Assembly: GCF_003841485.1 (NCBI RefSeq)
Contig: NZ_REFY01000005.1
Location: 1 to 64,000, forward strand
Source of the DNA: Natrarchaeobius halalkaliphilus
GTDB taxonomy: Archaea; Halobacteriota; Halobacteria; Halobacteriales; Natrialbaceae
Reading direction: 5' to 3'
DNA length: 64,000 nucleotides
Of the stretch, positions 53,406-62,779 are shown in pieces (position 1 is the stretch's first letter; each line of letters opens with the position of its first letter). The notes beneath the pieces were generated by a model, which ran no database searches, was not told where the DNA came from, and was given only the letters and a program-made list of their open reading frames with translations. A program made the position numbers and the translations under genes.

Positions 53406-54743
53406 ATGTTCGGTCTTTCGGGACGCGAGGTTCGGTTTGCCCTCGTGATTAGCGGAGCACATCTCGGCCAGCACTTCTTGATGCGACTTATTCCGCCACT
53501 GATCCCCGTTCTGGCCGTTGCACTGGAGTACCCGCTGTGGCAGCTCGGACTCTTGATAAGTCTCTTCTCGTTCGGGTCGGGCCTCGCACAGGCTCCGCTG
53601 GGTATCATTTCGGATCGGTACGATCGCCTGTACGTCCTTCCGACGGGGATCACGATCGCCGGTGCTGGCTATGTTCTGTTCGCCGGTGCGACTTCGCTCG
53701 GGGCGGTCGTTCCCGGAATTACGATCTCGGGATACACGTTCACCGGCGCGTTTCTGGTGATGGGTCTCGCGATGTTGATCTCGGGTGTCGGTACTGCCGT
53801 TGTCCACCCGACTGGCTATCCAATGATCACGGACAACGTTTCGTCGGACAACAAAGGAAAAGTCCTGGGCGTCTTCGGCAGTTCCGCGAAGTTCGGTGAT
53901 GCTGCGGCGCCCGCGATCGTCGGGGTACTGATCCTCGTTCTCGTCTGGAGCCAGGTTCTGTTGATACTGGGTCTCGTCGGGATCGTCCTCGGTCTCCTGT
54001 TGTTCCTCGTACTCCGCGGTGACGAATACGACACTGTACCCGCGGCACAACAGAATCCCGATGGCGAGGACGAAACCCCCACCGAGACCATCTGGGATGC
54101 TGACAAACGTACGTATATGTATCCACTGGCGATCATCTACCTGTTTTTCGTCTCCAAGATGTTCTCCGGCGAAGGAGTCAAAACGTTTCTCCCCGCGTTT
54201 CTCGTCGCGGTGTACGCCTACTCATTTGAGCTGATGGACGTCCAGCTCGGTCCCGAGTCCGTCGCGAACTTCTATTTCGCTGCGTTGCTCGTCTTCTCCG
54301 GTGCTCTTCAGTTGGTCATCGGGGGTATCACCGACCGGATCGATACGCGTCTCATCCTGCTAGGTGGCATCAGTCTGGCAGCCGTGGGCTTTCTGGCACT
54401 CTCGCTGCTCGAGTTAGGTCCCGTTTCTCTCCTCGTCGCGTTGTGTCTGGCCGGCGTGGGGATCTACGGGCTGGCTCCCGCCCGAGACGCACTGATCAGC
54501 GACATTTCGCCGCCCGAACTCGAGGGACGGACCTTCGGCTACATCTGGACGGCGATCATGCTCACCGGTGCGGTGATGCCGCCGCTGGTCGGCTACATCA
54601 TGGAAACGATGGGAATGCGCGAGGGATTTCTGGTCCTGACTGGTGGCACCGTCGTCGCCGCCGGGTTCGCCTCTTTGCTCTTTTTCGAGCGCTTTTACGT
54701 GACGGAATCCCCCGTCCACGGCGAACCGAATCCCTCGGACTGA
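53406..54743 (+). CDS. Major facilitator superfamily transporter
   Basis: A 445-residue MFS permease with twelve hydrophobic helices and a central cytoplasmic loop rich in Asp/Glu (~205-230). The loop between helices 2 and 3 has GIISDRYDRLYVLP, and the second half GGITDRIDTRLILLG, the duplicated MFS signature. The family exports or imports small organic molecules. It stands next to the catabolic module and may export or import the same substrate class. The ATG at 53406 starts just before the first helix; upstream in-frame codons overlap the IclR remnant. Confidence 0.9.
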   Translation: MFGLSGREVRFALVISGAHLGQHFLMRLIPPLIPVLAVALEYPLWQLGLLISLFSFGSGLAQAPLGIISDRYDRLYVLPTGITIAGAGYVLFAGATSLGAVVPGITISGYTFTGAFLVMGLAMLISGVGTAVVHPTGYPMITDNVSSDNKGKVLGVFGSSAKFGDAAAPAIVGVLILVLVWSQVLLILGLVGIVLGLLLFLVLRGDEYDTVPAAQQNPDGEDETPTETIWDADKRTYMYPLAIIYLFFVSKMFSGEGVKTFLPAFLVAVYAYSFELMDVQLGPESVANFYFAALLVFSGALQLVIGGITDRIDTRLILLGGISLAAVGFLALSLLELGPVSLLVALCLAGVGIYGLAPARDALISDISPPELEGRTFGYIWTAIMLTGAVMPPLVGYIMETMGMREGFLVLTGGTVVAAGFASLLFFERFYVTESPVHGEPNPSD

Positions 54744-55416
54744 TCGGAACGAGACGGTGCCCGTCCCCGCTGTTCGAGAGCGGGAGTACGTTGATTTTCT
54801 AAGACTACTACACGCTCGCTGATCGTCGGTTCGGAGCGATGTCCAGTTATTTCTACAGTTATAGAGGTTTCCTATAATATCTTATCGTCGTGAAATAATC
54901 GATGTGTCCTCACTGCTTATCGTCCACCAGCAACTCCGCGAGTGACGTTCAGATCGCGTCGTTCGCCAGCCTCGAGAGCAGCCTTCGGAATATATTGGTA
55001 AATACAATAGAACATATATTAGAATGACATCGTTACGCTCTTTCTATTCAACTTTTTCCACTACTACACGCTCATTCCCGACTATATATTGATATTTCTG
55101 ACTATTAACTGCATATACTACTGTTCTATAATAAACCCATAGAGTATATTATATAATCCAATTTGATTGGACCGCGCCTTAATAGGGTCTCTCGAGCTAG
55201 TTCCTACCGAAAAACACCGAAAACAGCTTTTGTATGTAACTATCTCTCACCTGGCTAATTTTCTGTAATATATCTAACTAATCAGTTTGTGCTACTCTGG
55301 TGTACCGCTTTGTATCGTCACGATAGTTCCGATGGAGTGGCTGAATTCTCCGATGGAGTTGCCTTCTTGCAGTCGTTCCGATATCGCCACGGAAACCCGG
55401 TCAAGTTCCAACCCCG
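54744..55416. other. 673-base AT-rich region without a gene
   Basis: Very AT-rich between about 54990 and 55280 (for example TATATTATATAATCC at 55146), far below the GC of nearby genes. No gene seen. It may be decayed foreign DNA or an insertion scar. Confidence 0.5.
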
Positions 55417-56478
55417 TTACGCTACTCTATCCGACGAGCGTGGATACACCGGTCGGAGACAGACGGGTTTCGCAACGGACACTGACGACCCGATCTGGAC
55501 TATCGTCCCATCCGAACCGACCAGTTCGAAGCCGACGATAGTATCGGTGTGTGCGTTTGCAACCCAGAGCGATTCGCCGGACGATCCGAGACAGAAGTTT
55601 CGTGGCCAACTCCCCCCCGTCTCGACGATCTCGAGACGCTCGAGGCCGTTTTCCGTTAGCTCGAAGACGGCGATGCTATCGTGTCCCCGATTGGATCCGT
55701 ACACGAACGATCCCGACGGGTGAACGTGGATGTCGGCCGTGATGTTGTCGCCGTCGAACTCGTTCGGGAGCGTGCTGACCGTTTCGATCGGACTCAGCTC
55801 CCCTGACCGTCGGTCCCATTCGAACGCCGTTATCGTCGAATTGAGCTCGTTGATGAGGTAGGCTCTACTCCCCTCGGAATCGAACTCGATGTGTCGTGGT
55901 CCCGCCCCCTCCTGAACCGACACTGAAGTCCGTTCGCGGAGCGCGCCGGCCGTTCGATCCAGTTCGTAGACGACGACGTCGTCCGTTCCGAGGTCGGGTA
56001 CGTAGACGAAGTCGGTGTCCGGTCCCGGCACGATCGAATGTGGGTGCGGTGCTGTCTGCCGGTCGGGATCGACGCTCGAGCCGCTGTGATGTGTCACGGT
56101 TGGCTCGTTCACGCTTCCATCGTCGTCGATCGGAAGGATCGAGACGGCACCGCCGGTGTAGTGGGCAACGAACAGGTAGTTTCCCGTTCGGTCGAGGCTA
56201 CAATAGCAGGGATCGGCTGGTCCGATCGACTGTCGGTTGATCTCTTCGAGGTCGTTGCCGGTCGTGATTCTGTAGGCCGTAACCGCACCGGTGTCGACTT
56301 CGTTTACCGCGTACAGAAACCGGTGTGTTGGATCGACCGCGAGAAACGACGGATCGTCGGTTGCGGCGACGAGTTCGATGTCGTCGATCGAGCCGGTCGG
56401 TTCGTCGACGCGACATCGGTAGATTCCTTCGCTTTCGGTGTCAGTATACGTGCCCACGAACGCGACGGTTTCGCTCAT
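55417..56478 (-). CDS. Lactonase-family seven-bladed beta-propeller (6-phosphogluconolactonase-like)
   Basis: A 353-residue protein of the YbhE/Pgl lactonase family. The start VAFVGTYTDTESEGIYRCRVD is typical, as are FLAVDPTHRFLYAVNE, PHPHSIVPGPDTDFVYVPDLGTD, GPRHIEFDSEGSRAYLINEL and WPRNFCLGSSGESLWVAN, repeated blade motifs. It hydrolyses sugar lactones in other organisms; a role after dehydrogenases that make lactones is plausible. It is on the same strand as a decayed sugar permease 90 bases upstream, so it was probably once part of a sugar uptake operon. Confidence 0.91.
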   Translation of the reverse strand: MSETVAFVGTYTDTESEGIYRCRVDEPTGSIDDIELVAATDDPSFLAVDPTHRFLYAVNEVDTGAVTAYRITTGNDLEEINRQSIGPADPCYCSLDRTGNYLFVAHYTGGAVSILPIDDDGSVNEPTVTHHSGSSVDPDRQTAPHPHSIVPGPDTDFVYVPDLGTDDVVVYELDRTAGALRERTSVSVQEGAGPRHIEFDSEGSRAYLINELNSTITAFEWDRRSGELSPIETVSTLPNEFDGDNITADIHVHPSGSFVYGSNRGHDSIAVFELTENGLERLEIVETGGSWPRNFCLGSSGESLWVANAHTDTIVGFELVGSDGTIVQIGSSVSVAKPVCLRPVYPRSSDRVA

Positions 56479-56569
56479 ATCGCGTCGTTATCACTCGGCG
56501 TAGAAATCACTATCGATTACGCCGGATACAACGGGTCGGACGGTGCCGATAGTCGAGAACGGTGGGGTG

Positions 56570-56780
56570 TTATTCCTTGACGCTCCCGGACGTGAGGCCG
56601 TCGACGATCGGCTTCTGGAAGAGGACGAAGATCACGATCAACGGAACCGTCGCGACGGTGGATGCGGCCATCATCTGTCCCCAGTACGTCTGTGCTTGCG
56701 TTTCGAACCGCTGGATTCCGATCGAGAACGGGGTGACGTCGCTCGAGGCTTCGTCCGTCCGTACCGTGACGTGGATCGCA
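56570..56780 (-). pseudogene. C-terminal remnant of a CUT1-type sugar ABC permease
   Basis: About 70 codons on the minus strand match the end of MalG/LacG-type permeases: VTPFSIGIQRFETQAQ, TYWGQMMAASTVATVPLIVIFVLFQKPIVDGLTSGSVKE up to a stop at 56570. The frame loses all similarity above ~56780, and no other permease, binding protein or ATPase of the system is present. The gene has been cut, leaving the last two helices. The flanking 56480-57219 region is otherwise empty. Confidence 0.78.
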
Positions 56781-57219
56781 ATCCGCGCTCTGGTGGAGAT
56801 CGCGCTCGTGGAGCGAACCTCACCTCTCGGCACGAAGCTGTCGGATGCACGAGCGACGCTCCCTGCCCTGAACCGTAGCTACGAACGTCCTGGTGATACT
56901 GTTTCCCCTACTTCCACTACTGTTGGAAGAATTTCGTCGTCGTTCGGACCGACGGCTTCGTCTCCGTAGAACCTCGAGCACTGGATTACGAGTGTATGAC
57001 TGTAATATCAAACGCTTCGTTGTTCGCTATCCGAAACGCCACCGAATCGACTAGATCTCTATGGGTCCCAAACTTGATTGGACTGCTGACCGTTCATCAT
57101 TGCTGGATGTACGACACTTCTCCGTTCGGTGTAGGTGATGTGCAACTGGTTCGATGCTGACGATGCCCGCTGTGAGCTCTGTTCCGAGCGCTTTATTACC
57201 ATCCTGGACAGATCGTCTG
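56781..57219. other. Spacer between permease remnant and RidA gene
   Basis: No recognised gene. The TATA-like TTTATTA at 57192-57198 serves the RidA gene. The breakpoint of the lost permease operon must lie near 56780. Confidence 0.45.
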
Positions 57220-57597
57220 ATGATGAAAGAAATCAGTACGAATGCGGCACCGGCGAGTATCGGTCCGTTTTCCCAGGGAATTCACGATGGTGACCGACTG
57301 TTCGTCTCCGGTCAAGGCCCGGTCGATCCGGAGACGGGTGAGATAATCGATGGCGGAATCCGTGACCAGACCAAACGATCGCTCGAGAACATCGAAGCCG
57401 TCCTTCAGGCCGGGAATTCGTCGCTGGAAAACGTCGTTAAAGCGACCGTTTTCGTCCAGAACATGGACGACTACGACGCGATCAATGACGTCTACGGTTC
57501 GTATATGACGGAACCGTACCCTGCGCGGAGTGCCGTTCAGGTCGAGGACCTTCCGATCGACATCGGTGTCGAAATCGAAGTAATTGCGACGGTGTAA
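57220..57597 (+). CDS. ridA: RidA-family reactive intermediate deaminase
   Basis: A 125-residue RidA (YjgF/YER057c/UK114) protein, full length. Motifs: PASIGPFSQGIHDGDRLFVSGQ, DQTKRSLENIEAVL, VKATVFVQNMDDYDAINDVYGSYM and PYPARSAVQVEDLP, with the Arg of PARSAVQV that binds carboxylates. The family hydrolyses enamine/imine intermediates from PLP enzymes to keto acids. Two adjacent ATGs (57220, 57223) are possible starts; the TATA-like box at 57192 fits either. Confidence 0.93.
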   Translation: MMKEISTNAAPASIGPFSQGIHDGDRLFVSGQGPVDPETGEIIDGGIRDQTKRSLENIEAVLQAGNSSLENVVKATVFVQNMDDYDAINDVYGSYMTEPYPARSAVQVEDLPIDIGVEIEVIATV

Positions 57598-57789
57598 CTC
57601 ACGGGCTTCGACCCGCTTTTCGAGTCTCTGCCTCGATTCGATTGACCTGTCTATCCCCATTCGAACCTATCATGACTGGTAACATGCTATTACGTATTAA
57701 ACTATAGAATTTGATAAGTATATGGCATAGCCAGACCGTTCGCACTTCTCCTCTCATCGAAACTTTATTCCTGGCCCACCCTGACTAAA

Positions 57790-57801
57790 GATTTAATAAT
57801 T
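57790..57801 (+). promoter_or_regulatory. TATA box of the ParB-like gene
   Basis: GATTTAATAATT is centred 28 bases before the ATG at 57824. Confidence 0.5.
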
Positions 57802-57823
57802 ACTCTACTATACGTGATAGTAT

Positions 57824-58549
57824 ATGTCTGGAACAACTCGGAACGAGATCGCGATCGACGAGCCGCCGTTCGAGGCGGGCGATATCGTCGTCGACAGGGA
57901 GGACGATTCACCGAGTGAGGCTATCGTCGTCAACGTTCCACCGATCGTTGCCACGGAGTGGACTGTTAACGGCCGAGGACCGCTCGCATCGGACAATCCA
58001 ACGTATCCGGCCGATGATCGGGTCGTCATCGTGATCTATCGGACTACGCTCGACGGCGAGTATCCGTACTACACCGGTGGCTATCCGATTCCGCTCGAGC
58101 GGTCAAATCAGGACGACGTCACGACGTATGCGTTCCCGTCACAGCGGCTTCGGCGGGTCGGGACCCTCTCCCCGATCGAGATCCAGATCTCGAGCATCGA
58201 TCCGTCCCCGTACCACGCTCGAAATTTCACGACCGCACAGAACGGCGATTTCGTCGCTGAAATCACTGAACGAGGCTATCCCGACCCCGCTCCACTCGTA
58301 CGACGATGCGATGGACGATTCGAGATCGTCAACGGTCACAAGCGGATCTGGGCCTGCCACGTCGCCGGATTCGAAACCGTTCCGTGTCACTGTGCGTATC
58401 TCGACGACGAGACCGCAACACGGCTGTGGGCGAGGTGGCACCTCGACACATACGATCGTGCTGAGCGTTCGGCTGCCCGACACCGAATTCGGTCGACTCT
58501 CGGATCTAGAGCCGACGAGATCCTCGAGGATGTTACCCCGAAGATGTAG
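57824..58549 (+). CDS. ParB-like domain protein
   Basis: A 241-residue protein. The C-terminal part (residues ~120-230) has a ParB/sulfiredoxin-like core: ISSIDPSPYHARNF, VRRCDGRFEIVNGHKRIWACHVAGFETVPCHCAYLDDE, close to the VDGHRRLxAAxxAGxxxVP motif. The N-terminal ~110 residues are a haloarchaeal extension with no known domain. There is no ParA gene beside it, so partitioning is not implied; many haloarchaeal ParB-like proteins are chromosomal with unknown roles. It is a single gene. Confidence 0.75.
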   Translation: MSGTTRNEIAIDEPPFEAGDIVVDREDDSPSEAIVVNVPPIVATEWTVNGRGPLASDNPTYPADDRVVIVIYRTTLDGEYPYYTGGYPIPLERSNQDDVTTYAFPSQRLRRVGTLSPIEIQISSIDPSPYHARNFTTAQNGDFVAEITERGYPDPAPLVRRCDGRFEIVNGHKRIWACHVAGFETVPCHCAYLDDETATRLWARWHLDTYDRAERSAARHRIRSTLGSRADEILEDVTPKM

Positions 58550-58777
58550 CTCCCGCGATTCAACGGAGATTCCGGCCACAATACACTATTATATTTCATA
58601 AACTAACATATTACATGTTTCTGTAGTGGCGTTTCTTTGATTGGCATCCGCATTCCACAGCCAACCTTTCCCAGGTACTGTTTCGAACTCCGCGGCTTCG
58701 TTTTGACGCTTCGATCTGACCAGCACCGAAGTGACCCGAACGACTAGGTCATTGTCTCGATAATAATTATCGTAATA

Positions 58778-59125
58778 ATGTTCTATAACCGCGAGGACGA
58801 ACTCGAGGCGCTCTCTCGAGAGCACGCCACGGATCGCTTCTCGTTCGTCGTCATCTACGGCCGTCGCCGCGTCGGAAAGACTGAACTCATCCGAGAGTTC
58901 TGTACGGATCGTTCGCACGTATATCACCTCGCCACTCAGGATTCTGAACCCGTCCAGCGAGAAAAATTCATCAACACACTCGCCGCTTTCCGGCACGAGC
59001 GCGTGCCCAAAACCGACGACTGGGACGATGCGATCGAGTATCTCGGAGAGGTACTCTCCGACGACGACTGTATCGTCGCGATCGACGAGTTCCCATCTCT
59101 CGTGGAATCGTTCGAATCAGGAGGT
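58778..59125 (+). pseudogene. Truncated archaeal AAA ATPase (N-terminal third)
   Basis: From an ATG at 58778, about 115 codons match the start of archaeal ATPase-2 family proteins: MFYNREDELEALSREH, Walker A VIYGRRRVGKTELIREF, and Walker B CIVAIDEFPSLVESFE. Intact members are ~400-480 residues, with a further ATPase part and a C-terminal nuclease-like domain. Similarity stops at ~59125. The frame then runs on, by chance without a stop, into the MscS gene. The rest of the ATPase is gone. Confidence 0.78.
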
Positions 59126-59245
59126 AAAACCGCGGCCGAACGATCGATTCCAGGCGGCGACCGCAGTCTCCGTACGCGGCTCGCCTCACCACGATCGAGA
59201 CCAGACAGTATTTACCACTCGGTTAACTATGCGTTACCGACGCCG

Positions 59246-60439
59246 ATGACGCTTCGATCCGCCGTCTCGTGGTCGTTCGTATCCGGATTCGATCCGGTAT
59301 CGCTCGAGGCGGCGGCTTCCGTGGGAGCACGCGCTGAAGCGCTTTTGGGATCGATCCTGATGGAAGACACCGTTTCGAGCCTCGAACAGAACTGGCTGAT
59401 TGTGGTGATCCTACTGGGTGGATCTGCGCTGTTGGCCCGATTCATTCAAGAACTGAGCCGTCGGTATCTCGACGGCGAAAGTGCGGAAACGACGTTCGGT
59501 CGCGCCGTGTTCGCGGAGATCCATTCCCCCGTCGCAATCTCCATCGCGTTTCTCGGTGTGTATCTGAGCTTGCTCGTGCTCGATTTAGTCGATTCGACGC
59601 CGATCATCGTGGGGCTCATCGCGACTGGATTGGTCCTCCTGTGGGCTCGTGCATCAATTCGAATCGGTCGACGCTGGATCGAGTTCCTACAGGACGGCGA
59701 AACCACACACGAGTTCGCGCCGATGTTCGGCAACCTCTGGACGATCCTCGTCGCTGTCGGTGCTGTCTTGCTTTTGATCTCGATCTGGGACCTCGAGGTG
59801 ACGCCGTTTCTCGCTTCGGCGGGACTTCTCGGAATCGTACTCGGGTTCGCCGCCCAGGACGCCATCGGGAACCTGATCGGAGGCGTTGCGCTGTACTTCG
59901 ACAACACGTACAAGCTCGGGGACGTTATTCGCGTCGACGACGATATGCGCGGAACCGTCACTGACGTCGGCATTCGCAGTACGACGGTCTTGACCGAAGA
60001 CAACCTGCTCGTGACGGTCCCGAACGCGATGTTGAACTCGACGCAGGTCGTAAACGAGAGCGCACCCCAGCGACACATGCGCCTGCGGATTCCGATTACC
60101 ACCGCCTACGGCACCGATCACGAGCTGGTCGAAGAACTCGCCCTCGAGGTCTGTGAAACGTGCCCGCTCGTACGTCAGTCGCCGTCTCCGAAGCTGTTGT
60201 TCCTCGAGTTCGGTGACTCGGCGCTGGTGTTCGAACTCCGAGTGTACATCAACCACCCGCTGGTCGAAAAGCGCGCGATCGACCAGATCAACCGTGGCGT
60301 CTACGAGTCGTTCGATCGCGCCGGAATCACGATTCCGTTCCCTCAGCGGGAACTCAGTTTTCTGGACGACGGGGCGGAGACCACACACCAGTTCGACGAA
60401 CAGCACGTCTCGGACGGATCGCCACCAGAGCGAGATTGA
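59246..60439 (+). CDS. mscS: Small-conductance mechanosensitive channel, MscS family
   Basis: A 397-residue MscS-type channel. Helices lie at ~55-75, 90-115, 120-140 and 160-190 of this version; the pore region and beta domain read FLASAGLLGIVLGFAAQDAIGN, then YFDNTYKLGDVIRVDD and a VPNAMLNSTQVVN segment. It opens under membrane tension after osmotic downshift. The ATG at 59246 is about 33 bases after TATTTAC (59211-59217); an ATG at 59360 (EDTVSSLEQNW) is an alternative. The frame is open back to 58778 through the truncated ATPase, which I take as accidental. Confidence 0.9.
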   Translation: MTLRSAVSWSFVSGFDPVSLEAAASVGARAEALLGSILMEDTVSSLEQNWLIVVILLGGSALLARFIQELSRRYLDGESAETTFGRAVFAEIHSPVAISIAFLGVYLSLLVLDLVDSTPIIVGLIATGLVLLWARASIRIGRRWIEFLQDGETTHEFAPMFGNLWTILVAVGAVLLLISIWDLEVTPFLASAGLLGIVLGFAAQDAIGNLIGGVALYFDNTYKLGDVIRVDDDMRGTVTDVGIRSTTVLTEDNLLVTVPNAMLNSTQVVNESAPQRHMRLRIPITTAYGTDHELVEELALEVCETCPLVRQSPSPKLLFLEFGDSALVFELRVYINHPLVEKRAIDQINRGVYESFDRAGITIPFPQRELSFLDDGAETTHQFDEQHVSDGSPPERD

Positions 60440-60531
60440 TCGTCCGTCTCGAGTCGTGCAGACGGGCGGGTGTCGAACGATAGTCGATTCGATTCGGACG
60501 ATTCAAACCGGTGCGTCCAGTAGGGTTTCGT

Positions 60532-61506
60532 ATGGACGAAGACGACTCTCGAGCGCACGTCGTTCCGGGTAGCGACGAAGAGCTTGATGGAGCGGACGTC
60601 CGCGGCTACGATTTCCGCGGATCGTTCGACTTCGACGCGATGCTGGATTCGTACGCAACGACGGGATTTCAGGCGACACAGCTCGCAGAAGCGATCGATA
60701 TCGCAGAGCGAATGCAGGCGAACGATGCGACGATCTATCTGACGATCACGTCGAACATCGTTTCCTCCGGGTTGCGTGAAGTCGTTGCCTATCTGATCCG
60801 CGAGGGGTACGTCGACGTACTCATCACGACGTCCGGATCGCTGACCGAAGACGTCATCAAAACCGAGAAGCCGTTCAAGATGGGCGAGTGGGACGCCGAC
60901 GAGTCCGAACTTCGCGAACAAGGGATCAATCGGCTGGGAAACATCTTCGTTCCGTCCGATCGATACGTCTGGCTGGAAGAGTACCTCTACGAGTTCTTCG
61001 AGGACTTCTTTGCGGAGGAGAAAGTTCGCACACCGACCGCGTTTGCTCGGGAACTCGGAGAAACCCTCGACGACGAGGATTCGGTTCTAAAACAGGCGGC
61101 GGACAACGACGTTCCGGTCTACTGTCCTGCGCTGACGGACGCAGAAGTCGGGAACTTCCTCTACTATTACCGGCAGGGCTACGATTCGGACGTCGGGATC
61201 GAGATTCTCGACGACTACGATTCGCTGATCGAAGAGGCGCTGCTTTCGGACACGACGGGACTCATCGCGGTCGGCGGCGGCGTTCCGAAACATCACGCGA
61301 TCATGACGAACCTGTTCCGCGGCGGGGCCGACTACGTCGTCTACATCTCAACCGGTATCGAAGGCGATGGTTCACTGTCCGGCGCGCCACCCAACGAAGC
61401 GGTCTCGTGGGGTAAGATCAAAGACGCGGAAAACAACTACACGCAAGTCGAGGCCGAAGCGACTCTCGTCTTCCCACTGCTCGTCGCCAGCGCGTTCAAA
61501 AACTGA
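60532..61506 (+). CDS. dys: Deoxyhypusine synthase
   Basis: A 324-residue deoxyhypusine synthase, which transfers the aminobutyl group of spermidine or agmatine-derived precursors to a lysine of archaeal IF5A. The catalytic lysine is K253 in VGGGVPKHHAIMTNLFRGGADY, matching human K329 (GGGVVKHH). NAD-binding motifs TSNIVSSGLR and ITTSGSLTEDV and the end region SGAPPNEAVSWGKIK are present. The ATG at 60532 is used; seven residues could be added upstream. It is transcribed after the MscS gene with a 92-base gap and is a conserved core gene. Confidence 0.96.
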   Translation: MDEDDSRAHVVPGSDEELDGADVRGYDFRGSFDFDAMLDSYATTGFQATQLAEAIDIAERMQANDATIYLTITSNIVSSGLREVVAYLIREGYVDVLITTSGSLTEDVIKTEKPFKMGEWDADESELREQGINRLGNIFVPSDRYVWLEEYLYEFFEDFFAEEKVRTPTAFARELGETLDDEDSVLKQAADNDVPVYCPALTDAEVGNFLYYYRQGYDSDVGIEILDDYDSLIEEALLSDTTGLIAVGGGVPKHHAIMTNLFRGGADYVVYISTGIEGDGSLSGAPPNEAVSWGKIKDAENNYTQVEAEATLVFPLLVASAFKN

Positions 61507-62779
61507 CCTCGAAACCGATCCTCGAGTACCGATCGATTAGCAGACCAATGGAAACGGCGGCCAGATCGTTCGCTCGAGTGTAACTGTTACGCCCTTCTTG
61601 TAAATCGTTATTCTGTGTGTCCGATACTCGTCTAATTCACTAAGTTGGTTACTGGACCCGCTGTAGAGAGCTGTTTTCGGCTGTCTCCGGACCGTTCAAA
61701 CGGGATTTCGACTCGAGGAGTATACCGTCGACTCTCTCGCTCTAGTGTACGGTGGCGCGTAGTCGCTACTATTGTTTCGTGGTTGACTTCCGAGAATAGC
61801 GAGACCGAACGAATTTAGTATAGCACTATGTACTATATTTTGTAAACAGGCGCTTTTCATAGGTTCGAATGGTACGGATGGCGGCTTCGCGGCACTGCTC
61901 GTAGCTCATCTCGCGCTCGATCTTAGCTGTAACTGGGGGCGCTACGTCCCGTTCGCATAGTCTGTTGGACTCGATAATACTCGATAGCAGTGTGGGAACG
62001 GCTGTACGAGGTAGTACCAGTACAGGCACCAGCTGTCGGCAGGTGAAGTAGAAATATTCACGGAACGTAACTAATTCATTGCGAGTCCCACGCTATCCTC
62101 AGCGAGCGTCATCAGAACTCTCGGATTTCTGACGACACACGAAGGTGCGAGCAAGGGAATACAGCAGCCACACGGTTTCTATGTAAATCGCTACCCGTGC
62201 TCACTTGGCGGTCGAAAGAGGTGGTGAGACGCTCCACACTTTGGCGTCGTCAACCGTGGTTCAAAATGGCTCGTCGTTCCGCCATCACGAACTATCTCCG
62301 GTCTTTCGAACGACGACAAAAAGCGTGAGCGGCGATTGTGATTGAATATCCCGATTTCGCGTAATCGATAGTGATGTCCTCTATTTTCGCAGTAGCCCAG
62401 AATCTGGCATTCAGGTGCGGTGCACGGACGACGGTATCGACTATATTAGATTCACTTTGTTAAATAGCCATTTAGATAAGTGGATGGTATTTTGTCGATT
62501 TTGCGTATATCGGCACGTGTACCGCCTCTTCGGTCCGTAACTCTATTATTAAACCTTATGACGATATATAGAATATGCTGTGCGAAGTGGATATGTTGAG
62601 CGACCGGTAACCTCTAATCCAGTGCTTTCCGATCTCACTACAGGCCCACGAAATATCTCTTTCCCACAGGTGGCTCTACTGTCGAAATGACGATTACAAC
62701 GCACATCGAAATACTCGAGCCAACCGGTTGCTACGTTCAGGTGCAAACTTATATATCCTATTAACGAATGATACGACTC
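61507..62779. other. 1.27-kb region without a recognisable gene
   Basis: Low coding character throughout. A minus-strand frame at 61826-62029 (ending KIEREMSYEQCREAAIRTIRTYEKRLF) has an acidic/basic pattern that might be a remnant, but I cannot name it. The last ~40 bases hold the TATA box of the UspA gene. Confidence 0.5.
62748..62758 (+). promoter_or_regulatory. TATA box of the second UspA gene
   Basis: CTTATATATCC centred 28 bases before the ATG at 62780; shares TTATATATCC with the box before the UspA gene at 42458. Confidence 0.6.

Noticed and set aside
56562-56969. 135-codon + strand frame across the permease remnant
   Set aside because: It is antisense to the convincing permease tail and has no conserved features.
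58589-58996. 135-codon minus-strand frame at the ATPase remnant
   Set aside because: Antisense to the truncated ATPase; no recognised features.
61826-62029. 67-codon minus-strand frame in the long empty region
   Set aside because: The C-terminal half looks protein-like, but there is no family match I can name and no promoter; left as possible remnant only.
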